This document shows positions 1 through 8,072 of a stretch of DNA of 64,000 nucleotides, one piece after another; the stretch's first letter is position 1; every line of letters starts with the position of its first letter. The DNA lies in the NCBI RefSeq assembly GCF_024758725.1, contig NZ_CP096972.1, positions 3,206,001 through 3,270,000 on the forward strand, in the 5' to 3' direction. A model generated the notes under the pieces. The model was not told the DNA's origin and made no database searches. It saw only the letters and a list, made by a program, of their open reading frames with translations. The position numbers and the translations under genes are program-made. The DNA comes from Sphingomonas sp. SUN039 (GTDB lineage Bacteria > Pseudomonadota > Alphaproteobacteria > Sphingomonadales > Sphingomonadaceae).

Positions 1-469
1 TCGCGCCGCCGGTCGAATTCGATCCGACCAAGGTGCCCTGCGGCCCGCGCAGGACTTCGATTCCCGCAATGTCGTAAAAGCTGCCGGTCGACACGATCGG
101 CGGCTGGAACACGCCGTCGAGATAGCTCGCCACACCGTTCGACACGTTCGGCGACCCGCTCGCCAGACCGATGCCGCGGATGTTGACTGCTTCGGTCAGG
201 CCCGCCTTCACGATCGACAGGCCCGGGGCGATATTCTGCAGGTCGAGCTGGCGCACGACCGCGCGTTCGCCCAGATCGTCGCCCGAAATCGCGGTCGCGG
301 CGATATTCACCGATTGCAGGTTTTCCGCGCGGCGTTGCGCCGTGACGACGATTTCCTCGACGCCATCGCTCGGCTTGGCGGGTGCCGTCTGGGCAAGCGC
401 GGGCGTCGCGCCGGTGGCAAAGGCGGTGGCTGCCAGCAGCAGCGCTTTGGTGTGTGCGATCGTTTTCAT
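1..469 (-). CDS. TonB-dependent outer-membrane receptor, N-terminal part (cut by window edge)
   Basis: This is the first 156 codons of a TonB-dependent receptor, which would import a siderophore, vitamin or glycan across the outer membrane. Translation from the ATG at 469 gives a Sec signal peptide ending near ALAQ. It is followed by a TonB box (EEIVVTAQRR, residues 38-47) and the plug domain, with the hallmarks NIRGIG and EVLRGPQGTLVGSNSTGG. A clear ribosome site (GGGGAGAC) precedes the ATG. The barrel lies outside the window, so the substrate cannot be told. It follows the MarR gene by 28 bp on the same strand and is probably co-transcribed with it. The family call is firm; substrate unknown. 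Confidence 0.95.
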   Translation of the reverse strand, partial: MKTIAHTKALLLAATAFATGATPALAQTAPAKPSDGVEEIVVTAQRRAENLQSVNIAATAISGDDLGERAVVRQLDLQNIAPGLSIVKAGLTEAVNIRGIGLASGSPNVSNGVASYLDGVFQPPIVSTGSFYDIAGIEVLRGPQGTLVGSNSTGGA

Positions 470-497
470 GTCGTCTCCCCCGAATCGATGTGTGTTT

Positions 498-986
498 TCA
501 GATGCTGTTGTGACGGGCGGCCGTGCCGCGAATGTTGCAGAGCAGGCGCGCGAGCAGTTGCGCCTCGTCGGACGTCAGTGTGGCCGTGATGCCCTCATCG
601 ACCTTGATCGAAATCTCGTCGAACTGGTTGAACAGCGCCTCGCCGACAGCGGTGACGAACAGCGCATTGCTCCGTTTGTCGCGGCCGCTGCGGCGTTCCA
701 CAGCCCCGACCAGCGCCAGCGCGTTGACCATTTCCATCGTGCTGGCCCGGTTGATTTCGAGCGCGCGGCCCAGTTCGGTCTGGCCGCATCCCGGGTTCGC
801 ACGAATGTAGGCGAGCGCCGTCGCGCGGGTCGCCGTCAGCCCGATTTCGCCGAGCATGTCCTGGATGACGCGCATGTGCGCAACGTCGGCGAGGTGCAGC
901 AAAAAGCCGAGGCGCGACCCGATGACGCCGAAATCGTTCCGGTGCGGTGGCGTGACGCCGATTCGTGTGACCGAAGCGCTGGGCAC
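498..986 (-). CDS. MarR-family transcriptional regulator
   Basis: A winged-helix regulator of about 162 residues in which the region around TATRATALAYI and GCGQTELGRALEI forms the DNA-recognition helices. It probably represses its own operon, including the TonB receptor that follows 28 bp downstream. I chose the GTG at 986 because GGGGAGAGGA lies a good distance upstream. A longer frame opens with TTG at 1046, but that codon lies inside a perfect palindrome that looks like the operator, so it is unlikely to be the start. The ligand is unknown. MarR proteins next to uptake receptors often sense an aromatic acid or the imported compound, but nothing here shows that. Confidence 0.88.
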   Translation of the reverse strand: MPSASVTRIGVTPPHRNDFGVIGSRLGFLLHLADVAHMRVIQDMLGEIGLTATRATALAYIRANPGCGQTELGRALEINRASTMEMVNALALVGAVERRSGRDKRSNALFVTAVGEALFNQFDEISIKVDEGITATLTSDEAQLLARLLCNIRGTAARHNSI

Positions 987-1027
987 TCGCGGTTCCTCTC
1001 CCCGATCCCGATCGAAAAGTGTCGGGA

Positions 1028-1046
1028 TTGTATGGAAGCCATACAA
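1028..1046. promoter_or_regulatory. Perfect 19-bp palindrome, likely MarR operator
   Basis: TTGTATGG-AAG-CCATACAA has two perfect 8-base arms and a 3-base centre, the size and symmetry usual for MarR dimers. It sits about 41 bp upstream of the chosen MarR start and overlaps the best -10 candidate, so binding would block transcription. Autoregulation is inferred. Confidence 0.75.
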
Positions 1047-1066
1047 CTAAGCGATCGGGGGGTCAA
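1038..1066 (-). promoter_or_regulatory. Candidate promoter of the marR-TonB receptor operon
   Basis: On the minus strand, TTGACC (1061-1066) is followed after 17 bases by TATGGC (1038-1043). The -35 matches the consensus in 5 of 6 bases; the -10 is weak. It lies at the very end of trmB and overlaps the palindrome at 1028-1046. Confidence 0.5.
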
Positions 1067-1773
1067 TCGGCTGTGCGCTGGCGACGCCGATAGCGGAAAT
1101 ACCAGACCTCATGCCCGTACACGTTGCGCGCCTTGCGCTCGTAGCGTGTCTCCGGCCAATCGGCGGGGCGGACAAGGAAATCCTGCGCGGTCTCCACCTG
1201 CCAGTCGAACTGCGCCGCCTGTTGCTGCATCACCATCATCGCGTGCGCGACATAGACCGGATGGTCGGTGCCGAAGCGGAACTCGCCACCGGGTTTCAGC
1301 TTGCGGGCGATCATGTCGATCGGGCCAGTGTTCATGAACCGCCTTTTGGCATGGCGCGCCTTGGGCCAGGGGTCGGGGTGGAGCAGATAGACGTGGCTTA
1401 GCGAGGCATCGGGCAGGCGGTTCAGCACATCGAGCGCGTCACCCATGTGCAGCCGGACGTTGGTCAGCCCGCCGTCGCGGATATGGCCCAGCGCGCCGAC
1501 GACGCCATTCAGGAACGGCTCGCACCCGATAAACCCGTGATCGGGCTGCATCGCCGCGCGTGCCGCCAGATGCTCGCCCGCGCCGAACCCGATTTCGAGT
1601 TCGAGCGGGCGCCCGGAGCCTTTGGCGTCGCCGAACAGGACCCCTGCATCGAGCGGGCCTTCGGGAACGGCCAGTTGCGGCAGCAAGTCCTCGACCAGTT
1701 CGGCCTGGGCGACCCGCAATTTATGGCCTGCACGACGTCCGTAAAGGCGGCCTATCGAGAGGGGGTCGTTCAT
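1063..1773 (-). CDS. trmB: tRNA (guanine-N7-)-methyltransferase
   Basis: TrmB methylates N7 of G46 in the variable loop of many tRNAs, using S-adenosylmethionine. The 236-residue protein has the SAM-binding loop LEIGFGAGEHLA (about 58-69), the acidic GCEPF that follows it, and the family signature LLHPDPWPKARHAKRR. It ends with the conserved ETRYERKA. Length is normal for the family. It stands upstream of the MarR operon on the same strand; the MarR promoter lies in its last codons. The SAM it uses is made by metK, 1.2 kb upstream. Confidence 0.97.
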   Translation of the reverse strand: MNDPLSIGRLYGRRAGHKLRVAQAELVEDLLPQLAVPEGPLDAGVLFGDAKGSGRPLELEIGFGAGEHLAARAAMQPDHGFIGCEPFLNGVVGALGHIRDGGLTNVRLHMGDALDVLNRLPDASLSHVYLLHPDPWPKARHAKRRFMNTGPIDMIARKLKPGGEFRFGTDHPVYVAHAMMVMQQQAAQFDWQVETAQDFLVRPADWPETRYERKARNVYGHEVWYFRYRRRQRTAD

Positions 1774-1839
1774 AGCCGCGCTTTGCGTGACCGGAAGCGT
1801 CCGAGCAAGTCCGTCCGCGCGCTTCGCCTGGCATCTCGC

Positions 1840-2901
1840 CTACTTTGGAATGCTTGGGCTCACTGTAATGTTGCTGGCTTTGTCGCCGCCCGTCGTCCGC
1901 GAGAGCGGACTTTGATTTTGTATGAGGCTCAGAACCTGTTCCGGCTGCGGCAACTTGTCGAACATGGGGTAAACCGACGAACTGTCCAAATCACGCAAAA
2001 TGACCTGAAACCCGGGGTTCGGCTGCAACAGTGCAATGCCCGCCGACACAGTCGCAACACGCCCCGCATCCCCGAACGCCAGGGTATAGGCCTTGGCGTC
2101 GTCGTCGGTTCGATAGACGCCGAATGCCGAACTCCCCTGTCCGTCGCGGCAAAGAGGTTTTGCACCGACACCGGACTTTCCGTCGCGCCGTGCCTCCGCA
2201 ACGGCCTTGGCCTCGACTTGCGGGATCAATGCGCCGAGCAGCACCTGTGCCATGTCGGGTTTCATCAAACGGGCACGGAATCGTTTCTGCGAGGTGACGC
2301 AAGGCTCGACCCGCACGGCCGCTTCGGTCGCGATTGCAGGACTGGGGAAGCGGATTGCTCCGATAATGTCGCTCATTTTCGAATCGATCTGCGCTTCGTC
2401 GACGATGTTTGAGCTCAGCCGGACCACGACCAGCCAGTCGTCGATTGGCATGACGGCAAGCGCCGTACTCTTGAAGTCGCCGCTATTGATAGAGAAGGAC
2501 TGTCGCAGGGCGTTAGCGATAGAAGCGCCGGGTGCCGGGAAAGCAAGCGGTGCATTTTGGCGGGAGGCAACGCCGCGAAAGGCGGGACGGAGCCTGATCT
2601 GCGTTTCGGAGCGATCGAACCAGACCGGCACAGAGGCCAGCGCAGGTTTGAAGAGGTAGATCGTTGCCTGTGTCGATTTGTCGGCCGTCGCATATTGCAC
2701 AACGACATCGAGTTCCTTGTCGCCGAGGTCGTAAATCTCCGTGCGCGCCAACCCGCCGAGCTTGCCCATCAAGATCAGTTTCGATGCAGCGTGTTGCCAG
2801 CCGGCCGCAGGCGGCACGGCCAAATCGCGCTTCGCTGTGGCGGGACCGGAGAGCCCCGCCAGCAGCATTGCTGCGCCGCACATCAAAAGACCTGGCCTCA
2901 T
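1840..2901 (-). CDS. Exported protein of unknown function
   Basis: I do not recognise this 353-residue protein. It begins with a Sec signal peptide (MRPGLLMCGAAMLLAGLSG, cleavage near ATA-K), preceded by a good ribosome site (GGGAGGG, 6 bases from the ATG). The mature part has no membrane segment. It contains only two cysteines after the signal (VEPCVT and PLCRDG), which could pair in the periplasm. It lies between trmB and metK on the same strand with gaps of about 65 bp on each side. A periplasmic location is likely; no function can be assigned. Confidence 0.75.
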   Translation of the reverse strand: MRPGLLMCGAAMLLAGLSGPATAKRDLAVPPAAGWQHAASKLILMGKLGGLARTEIYDLGDKELDVVVQYATADKSTQATIYLFKPALASVPVWFDRSETQIRLRPAFRGVASRQNAPLAFPAPGASIANALRQSFSINSGDFKSTALAVMPIDDWLVVVRLSSNIVDEAQIDSKMSDIIGAIRFPSPAIATEAAVRVEPCVTSQKRFRARLMKPDMAQVLLGALIPQVEAKAVAEARRDGKSGVGAKPLCRDGQGSSAFGVYRTDDDAKAYTLAFGDAGRVATVSAGIALLQPNPGFQVILRDLDSSSVYPMFDKLPQPEQVLSLIQNQSPLSRTTGGDKASNITVSPSIPK

Positions 2902-2963
2902 TAAATACCCTCCCGAACCGATGGCTCAGGCTGAACAACGCGCAGGCTGGAAGCAAGTGCCAA

Positions 2964-4184
2964 TCAGGCGGACAGTTCCGCCTTCAGCGCGTCCACCAGA
3001 TCGGTCTTTTCCCAAGGGAAGAAATCGCCCTCGGGCGTCCGGCCGAAATGGCCGTAGGACGCGCTGGGCTGGTAGATCGGCTTGTTGAGCTTCAGGTGCG
3101 TGCGGATGCCGCGCGGGGTCAGGTCGACCAGCTTGGCCAGCGCTGCCTCGATCGCCGATGCTTCGACCGTCCCGGTGCCGTGCGTATCGACATAGAGCGA
3201 CAGCGGCTTCGACACGCCGATGGCATAGGCCAGCTGGATCGTGCAGCGCCGTGCGATGCCCGCCGCGACGACGTTCTTGGCCATATAACGCGAGACATAG
3301 GCAGCCGAACGATCGACCTTGGTCGGATCCTTGCCGCTAAATGCGCCGCCGCCGTGCGGGGCGGCGCCGCCATAGGTGTCGACGATGATCTTGCGGCCCG
3401 TCAGGCCGGCGTCGCCATCGGGTCCGCCGATCAGGAAGCAGCCGGTCGGGTTGATGAAATATTCGGTCCAATCGCCGAGCAGCTCGGCCGGGATCACTTT
3501 GCGGATGACGCCGACGACATAGTCGCGCAGCACGGCATATTTGGCCGGATCGCCTTCGCCGCCGTGATAATAATAATCGTCGGCATGCTGCGTCGACACC
3601 ACGACGGCGGTCGCGCGCGCCGGCTTTTCGTCGATATATTCGAGCGTGACCTGGCTCTTGGCATCGGGCTCGAGGAAGGGGGCCGCGCCCGAATGGCGGT
3701 CCTTGGTCATCTCTTCGAGAATCTTGTGCGAATAATAGAGCGTGGCCGGCATCAACCCGTCGGTCTCGTCGGTCGCATAGCCGAACATGATGCCCTGATC
3801 GCCCGCGCCCTCGTCCTTGTTACCCGCCGCATCGACGCCCTGTGCGATGTGCACCGACTGGGCGTGCAGGCGGTTGATGAATTCGAAATTGGCGTGGTGG
3901 AACCCGTCCTGCTCATAGCCGATGCGCTTGACCGTCGCGCGGACGGTCGCCTCGATCTCGGCCTGTGCGCCCGGTGCCCATTCGCCGTTCTCGAACACGC
4001 CCTTGCAGCGGATTTCACCGGCGAGGACGACCAAGTCGGTGGTGGTCAGCGTCTCGCAAGCGATGCGCGCTTCGGGATCCTTCGACAGGAACAGATCGAC
4101 GATCGCGTCCGAAATCTGGTCCGACACCTTGTCGGGATGTCCCTCGGAAACGCTTTCGGAGGTGAACAGGAATTGCGAACGCAT
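2964..4184 (-). CDS. metK: S-adenosylmethionine synthetase
   Basis: MetK makes S-adenosylmethionine from methionine and ATP. The 406-residue sequence carries the expected motifs: the N-terminal [18 protein letters not shown] (His and Asp for ATP and Mg2+), the glycine loop [13 protein letters not shown] and the phosphate-binding [19 protein letters not shown]. It lies 48 bp downstream of lnt on the same strand. A 16-bp palindrome (4208-4223) sits in that gap, so metK probably has its own controlled promoter. Confidence 0.98.
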   Translation of the reverse strand: MRSQFLFTSESVSEGHPDKVSDQISDAIVDLFLSKDPEARIACETLTTTDLVVLAGEIRCKGVFENGEWAPGAQAEIEATVRATVKRIGYEQDGFHHANFEFINRLHAQSVHIAQGVDAAGNKDEGAGDQGIMFGYATDETDGLMPATLYYSHKILEEMTKDRHSGAAPFLEPDAKSQVTLEYIDEKPARATAVVVSTQHADDYYYHGGEGDPAKYAVLRDYVVGVIRKVIPAELLGDWTEYFINPTGCFLIGGPDGDAGLTGRKIIVDTYGGAAPHGGGAFSGKDPTKVDRSAAYVSRYMAKNVVAAGIARRCTIQLAYAIGVSKPLSLYVDTHGTGTVEASAIEAALAKLVDLTPRGIRTHLKLNKPIYQPSASYGHFGRTPEGDFFPWEKTDLVDALKAELSA

Positions 4185-4207
4185 GCAAAGGCCTTTCGGA
4201 ATCGGAT

Positions 4208-4223
4208 ATAAAGATGTCTTTAT
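4208..4223. promoter_or_regulatory. Palindromic operator candidate in front of metK
   Basis: ATAAAGA-TG-TCTTTAT has perfect 7-base arms around a 2-base centre, 24 bp upstream of the metK start. AT-rich palindromes of this form precede SAM-cycle genes in many alphaproteobacteria and have been ascribed to the ArsR-type SAH sensor SahR. I recall that association but could not check the consensus here. Confidence 0.55.
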
Positions 4224-4232
4224 GTGCGGCCC

Positions 4233-5777
4233 CTAGCGGCGACGAAAGCGCGGTGCAATGGCCAGGGTGGCAAGCAGCAGCGCGAACGCCAGCGGAAGGG
4301 TGTTGCCGTAACGCGCGAACAGGGTCGGCGCTTTGGCTGCGGGCAGGCGCGAGGCGATGAACCCGCCCTTGTTCAGCGGGAGCGCGGCCAGCACCCGGCC
4401 GTCCGCATCGATCACTGCCGAAATGCCGGTCGTGGTGGTGCGGACCACCGGCAGTGCTTCCTCGATCGCCCGCAGCCGTGCCTGAGCCAGATGCTGCGGC
4501 GGTCCCCAGGCCCCGAACCACGCATCGATCGACGGATTGAAGATCGCCCCGGGCCGGTTGTTGCGGTCGACGGTTTCGCCCGAGAAGATGATCTCGTAGC
4601 AGAGCTGCACGCCGATATTGCCGAAACCGGGCAGGCGCGTCGTCAGCGAGCCGTCACCCGGGGTAAAGTCGATCTCGCTTTCGACGAGGCGTGACAGCCC
4701 GATTGCCGACAACACCGGCCGCATCGGCAGATATTCGCCATAGGGCACCAGATGCGTCTTGTCGTAGCGCGCCACAATGTCGCCGCCCGCGTCGAGCGCA
4801 AACACCGAATTGCGCGCCGCGACGAGGTCGCGATCCTTATTATAGAGGAGCAGACTGCCACCCGTCATCAGCACGTCGCGCGGACCCAGCAACCGCGCAA
4901 TCCGCGTCCGCGCCCAGCTTTCCTCGGCAAGGTAATAGGGCACCGCACCTTCGGGCCAGAGCACGAGGCGTGGGCTCGCGGTCGGCGGGCCGGTCAGCGC
5001 CTCGAGCCGCGCCACATTATGCTCGTCGGCGTCGCTGTCGCGCTGCTGGGCGAGCGAGAGGTTGGGCTGGACGATGCGGATGGCCGGGCCGACTTCGCGG
5101 ACGGCAGCCCCCGGTACGGTCGGTCGAAGCGGAATGCCCAGATAGAGCAGCACGAGGACCAGCGAGACCAGTCCCGCCGCAACCAGATGCGCAGGATCGC
5201 GACCCCGCTTGTCGGTCACGGCATCGCGCGCCCATGCGCCGAGCCACCACAGCAACCCCGCGACCAGCACGCACAGGCCCGACAGGCCATAGGTGCCGAG
5301 CCAGGTCGAATACGCCGCCGCCGGTGTCCCGACCGCGATCGCACCCAGCGGGTTCCACGCAAAGCCGGTGAACAAGGTCGCGCGGAGATATTCAGTCGCG
5401 ATCCACGCCGCCGCAAAAGCCAGCGTGAGCGTCCCGCGTCCCGCACGCCCCCCGATCCGCCATGCCAGCAACGCGGCGAGGCCGGGATAGACCGCCAGAT
5501 AAAGCGACAGCAGGGCGACCGCCAGATAGCCCAGCCAGTGCGGCATCGCGTCCTGAAAATCGAAAGCGTGCGCGATCCAGTTCAGCCCCAGCGCGAACTG
5601 CCCGACCCCGAACAGCCAGCCGCGGAGGAATGCCGCCCGCCCGCTGTCGGCGTCGCGGACCAGCATGAGCAGCATCGCAACCGCCGCCAGCGTCACCGGC
5701 CATAATCCCAGTGGCGCAAAGCCTGTCGCCGAAGCCAACCCGGCGGCCAGTACGATCGATTTGGGAAAGCGTGTCAC
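4233..5777 (-). CDS. lnt: Apolipoprotein N-acyltransferase
   Basis: Lnt adds the third acyl chain to the N-terminal cysteine of lipoproteins in the inner membrane. The first half has about six hydrophobic segments. The second half is a nitrilase-type domain with the Glu-Lys-Cys triad visible in LVLWPEGAVPYY (Glu), YDKTHLVPYGEYLP (Lys) and GVQLCYEIIFSGE (Cys). I used the GTG at 5777, just before the first membrane segment. A TTG at 5813 would add 12 residues, and neither has a clear ribosome site. It is divergent from the acylase gene. Pal, further along this window, is a likely substrate. Confidence 0.95.
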   Translation of the reverse strand: MTRFPKSIVLAAGLASATGFAPLGLWPVTLAAVAMLLMLVRDADSGRAAFLRGWLFGVGQFALGLNWIAHAFDFQDAMPHWLGYLAVALLSLYLAVYPGLAALLAWRIGGRAGRGTLTLAFAAAWIATEYLRATLFTGFAWNPLGAIAVGTPAAAYSTWLGTYGLSGLCVLVAGLLWWLGAWARDAVTDKRGRDPAHLVAAGLVSLVLVLLYLGIPLRPTVPGAAVREVGPAIRIVQPNLSLAQQRDSDADEHNVARLEALTGPPTASPRLVLWPEGAVPYYLAEESWARTRIARLLGPRDVLMTGGSLLLYNKDRDLVAARNSVFALDAGGDIVARYDKTHLVPYGEYLPMRPVLSAIGLSRLVESEIDFTPGDGSLTTRLPGFGNIGVQLCYEIIFSGETVDRNNRPGAIFNPSIDAWFGAWGPPQHLAQARLRAIEEALPVVRTTTTGISAVIDADGRVLAALPLNKGGFIASRLPAAKAPTLFARYGNTLPLAFALLLATLAIAPRFRRR

Positions 5778-5854
5778 GCGCCGCGATATCGCCGCTTGCG
5801 GTGCCGCGCGCAATCGGCTTCACCCTTACGTCAACGAAAAGCGGGAGAGTGTGC

Positions 5855-7993
5855 GTGCTGAAACGAATCGGCCTGGGGTTGCTGGTGCTGGTTGCGCTGC
5901 TCGCGGTCGCGGCATTGGTGTGGGAACCGCTGAGCGTCACCGCCGCCGCGCCGCCGCCCGCGCGCAGTTATGACGCCCAAATCGTCCGCGACGAATTCGG
6001 CGTGCCGCATATCTATGGCAAGACCGATGCCGATGCCGCTTATGGCCTTGCCTATGCCCATGCCGAGGACGATTTCTCGACCCTTCAGGAAGTCGTCGCG
6101 ATGACGCGCGGCCGGACGGGCGCAATGATCGGCGCGGACGGCGCAAAGGTCGATTACGTCCGCGCGCTGCTCGATGTCCCCGGCACGGTGTCGCGCCACT
6201 ATGCCGAAATCCCCGCCGATGTCCGTGCGGTGCTCGACGGCTATGCGACCGGTCTCAACCGCTACGCCGACAAGCATCCGGGCGAAGTGCGCCTGTCGAA
6301 ACTCTTCCCGGTCAACGGGCAGGATATTGCCGCAGGGTTCGTCCTCCGCTCGCCGTTTTTCTTCGGTCTCGACGGCACCATCGGTGCCTTGAACGACGGC
6401 AAGGATGCCCCGCGCGGCACCGCGCAGCCGATGTCGGCAACCGACACCGCCGCGCTCACCCCCTATGGCCGCGACCCGTCGATGAACGGGTCGAATGCGT
6501 TCGCGGTGTCGCCGAAAAAGATGGCCGACGGGCGGACCTGGCTGATCTCGAACTCGCACCAGCCCTATGAAGGCGGTGTCGCCTGGTACGAGGCGAATGT
6601 GCACAGCGAACAGGGGCTCGACATGGCGGGCGCGCTGTTCCCCGGCTCGCCGTTCGTGCTGCTCGGCCATAACCGCAACCTCGGCTGGACCAATACCGTC
6701 AACGGACCCGACCTGATCGACGTGTACAAGCTCGTGCTGGGCGAGGACAAAAAATCGTACCGCTACGACGGCAAATGGCTGCCGCTCGAACAGCGCACGG
6801 TCTGGCTGCCGGTCAAATTCGGGCCGTTCACGGTGCCGGTGCCCAAGACCGTCTATCGTGCCGTGCAGGGGCCGGTGGTGGTCAACAAGAACGGCGCGTT
6901 CGCGATCCGCTATGCAGCGCAGGACAGCGTCAAAAACCTCGAACAATATTTCCGCATTCAAAAGGCGCAGGACTGGAGCCAGTGGACGCAGGCGATGTCG
7001 CTCGGCGGTATCCCCGCGACCAATTTCATTTACGCCGACAAGACCGGGCGGATCGCGTTCGTCTATAATGCGCTCTTCCCGCAGCGCGCGCCCGGCTTCG
7101 ATTATCGCGGCGTGCTGCCCGGCGATACGTCGCGCGATGTGTGGAATGCCAACATCGGGTTCGCTGCCATGCCAAAGGTCGTCGATCCGGCGAGCGGCTG
7201 GGTGTTCAACGCGAACAACACGCCGTTCACGACGGCAGGGCCGGGGTCGGAGCTCGATCCGAAGTCGTTTTCGCCGATGCTCGGCATCGAGCGGCGGACG
7301 ACCAACCGCATCACCCGCGCCATCGAACTGTTGTCGGCGGAAAAGGGGCCGATCACGCCCGAGCGGTTGCTCGCGATCAAATTCGACACCGCGTACAGCC
7401 GCGCGAGTTTTGCCGGTCCGTGGATCGAAAAGCTGCTCGCTGCCGACTTGAAATCCGAACCCGATTTGCAGCGCGCGCAGGCCCTGCTCCGCACCTGGGA
7501 CTGGAACAGCGACGGCAATGCGCCCGCCGACGCGCTGGGCGAGGCAATGATGCACATGGCCAATCGCGCTGCCTATAATGGCGAGAAATCGCCCGACCCG
7601 CGCGCCAAGCTGCGCGAAGTGGTCGATGCGCTGATGAAGGGTTTCGGCCGCATCGATCCCCCGCTTGGCGACGTCCAGCGATTGCAGCGCGGCAAAGTCG
7701 ATCTGCCCGCCAACGGCGGCACCGACACATTGCGCGCGGCAACAACATGGGAACCGCAGAAGGACGGTCGGATGCGGGTGAAGCACGGCGACAGTTTCAT
7801 CATGCTGATCGCCTGGGATAAGGCAGGCAAGGTCGAGAGCCGGTCAGTGCAGCCCTATGGCGCGGCGACGACACGGCCCGACAGCCCGCATTACACCGAC
7901 CAGATGAAGCTGTTCGAGGCGCGGCAGTTCAAACCGGTACATTTCGAGCGGGCAGACGTCTTGGCGCACGCCAAACGAACCTATCGACCTTGA
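5855..7993 (+). CDS. Penicillin-amidase family acylase (Ntn hydrolase)
   Basis: This is an S45-type Ntn hydrolase, made as one chain and cut into two subunits in the periplasm. The new N-terminal Ser of the beta chain is Ser213 in NGSNAFAVSP, the family's GSN-aromatic signature. Residues 1-24 form a membrane anchor or signal. The alpha-chain motif RDEFGVPHIYG is typical of acyl-homoserine-lactone and aculeacin-type acylases rather than true penicillin G acylases. The GTG at 5855 follows GGGAGAG at 5 bases; the frame is open further upstream (to 5711) but overlaps lnt. Quorum-signal or other amide hydrolysis is plausible; the substrate is unproven. Confidence 0.9.
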   Translation: MLKRIGLGLLVLVALLAVAALVWEPLSVTAAAPPPARSYDAQIVRDEFGVPHIYGKTDADAAYGLAYAHAEDDFSTLQEVVAMTRGRTGAMIGADGAKVDYVRALLDVPGTVSRHYAEIPADVRAVLDGYATGLNRYADKHPGEVRLSKLFPVNGQDIAAGFVLRSPFFFGLDGTIGALNDGKDAPRGTAQPMSATDTAALTPYGRDPSMNGSNAFAVSPKKMADGRTWLISNSHQPYEGGVAWYEANVHSEQGLDMAGALFPGSPFVLLGHNRNLGWTNTVNGPDLIDVYKLVLGEDKKSYRYDGKWLPLEQRTVWLPVKFGPFTVPVPKTVYRAVQGPVVVNKNGAFAIRYAAQDSVKNLEQYFRIQKAQDWSQWTQAMSLGGIPATNFIYADKTGRIAFVYNALFPQRAPGFDYRGVLPGDTSRDVWNANIGFAAMPKVVDPASGWVFNANNTPFTTAGPGSELDPKSFSPMLGIERRTTNRITRAIELLSAEKGPITPERLLAIKFDTAYSRASFAGPWIEKLLAADLKSEPDLQRAQALLRTWDWNSDGNAPADALGEAMMHMANRAAYNGEKSPDPRAKLREVVDALMKGFGRIDPPLGDVQRLQRGKVDLPANGGTDTLRAATTWEPQKDGRMRVKHGDSFIMLIAWDKAGKVESRSVQPYGAATTRPDSPHYTDQMKLFEARQFKPVHFERADVLAHAKRTYRP

Positions 7994-8072
7994 TTGCCCC
8001 GCATGATTGCAAGGCCGTTTTGTGCTGCTAATACACGGCCCCAAGAACGAGTTTCATTCGAGGATGCTTCCC

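Noticed and set aside
498-1046. Longer MarR frame starting at TTG 1046
   Set aside because: The TTG lies inside the perfect palindrome and lacks a ribosome site; GTG 986 has GGGGAGAGGA upstream.
1840-2412. Long plus-strand frames across 1447-2412 and 2664-4211
   Set aside because: They are shadows of trmB, the exported protein and metK; no ribosome site, and their residues show no family motif.
4185-4232. SAM riboswitch before metK
   Set aside because: Only 48 bp separates lnt and metK, and I could not fit the conserved stems; the palindrome explains the gap better.
5831-7786. 651-codon minus-strand frame opposite the acylase
   Set aside because: A shadow frame of a high-GC gene; the plus-strand protein has a clear signal and the catalytic GSN motif.
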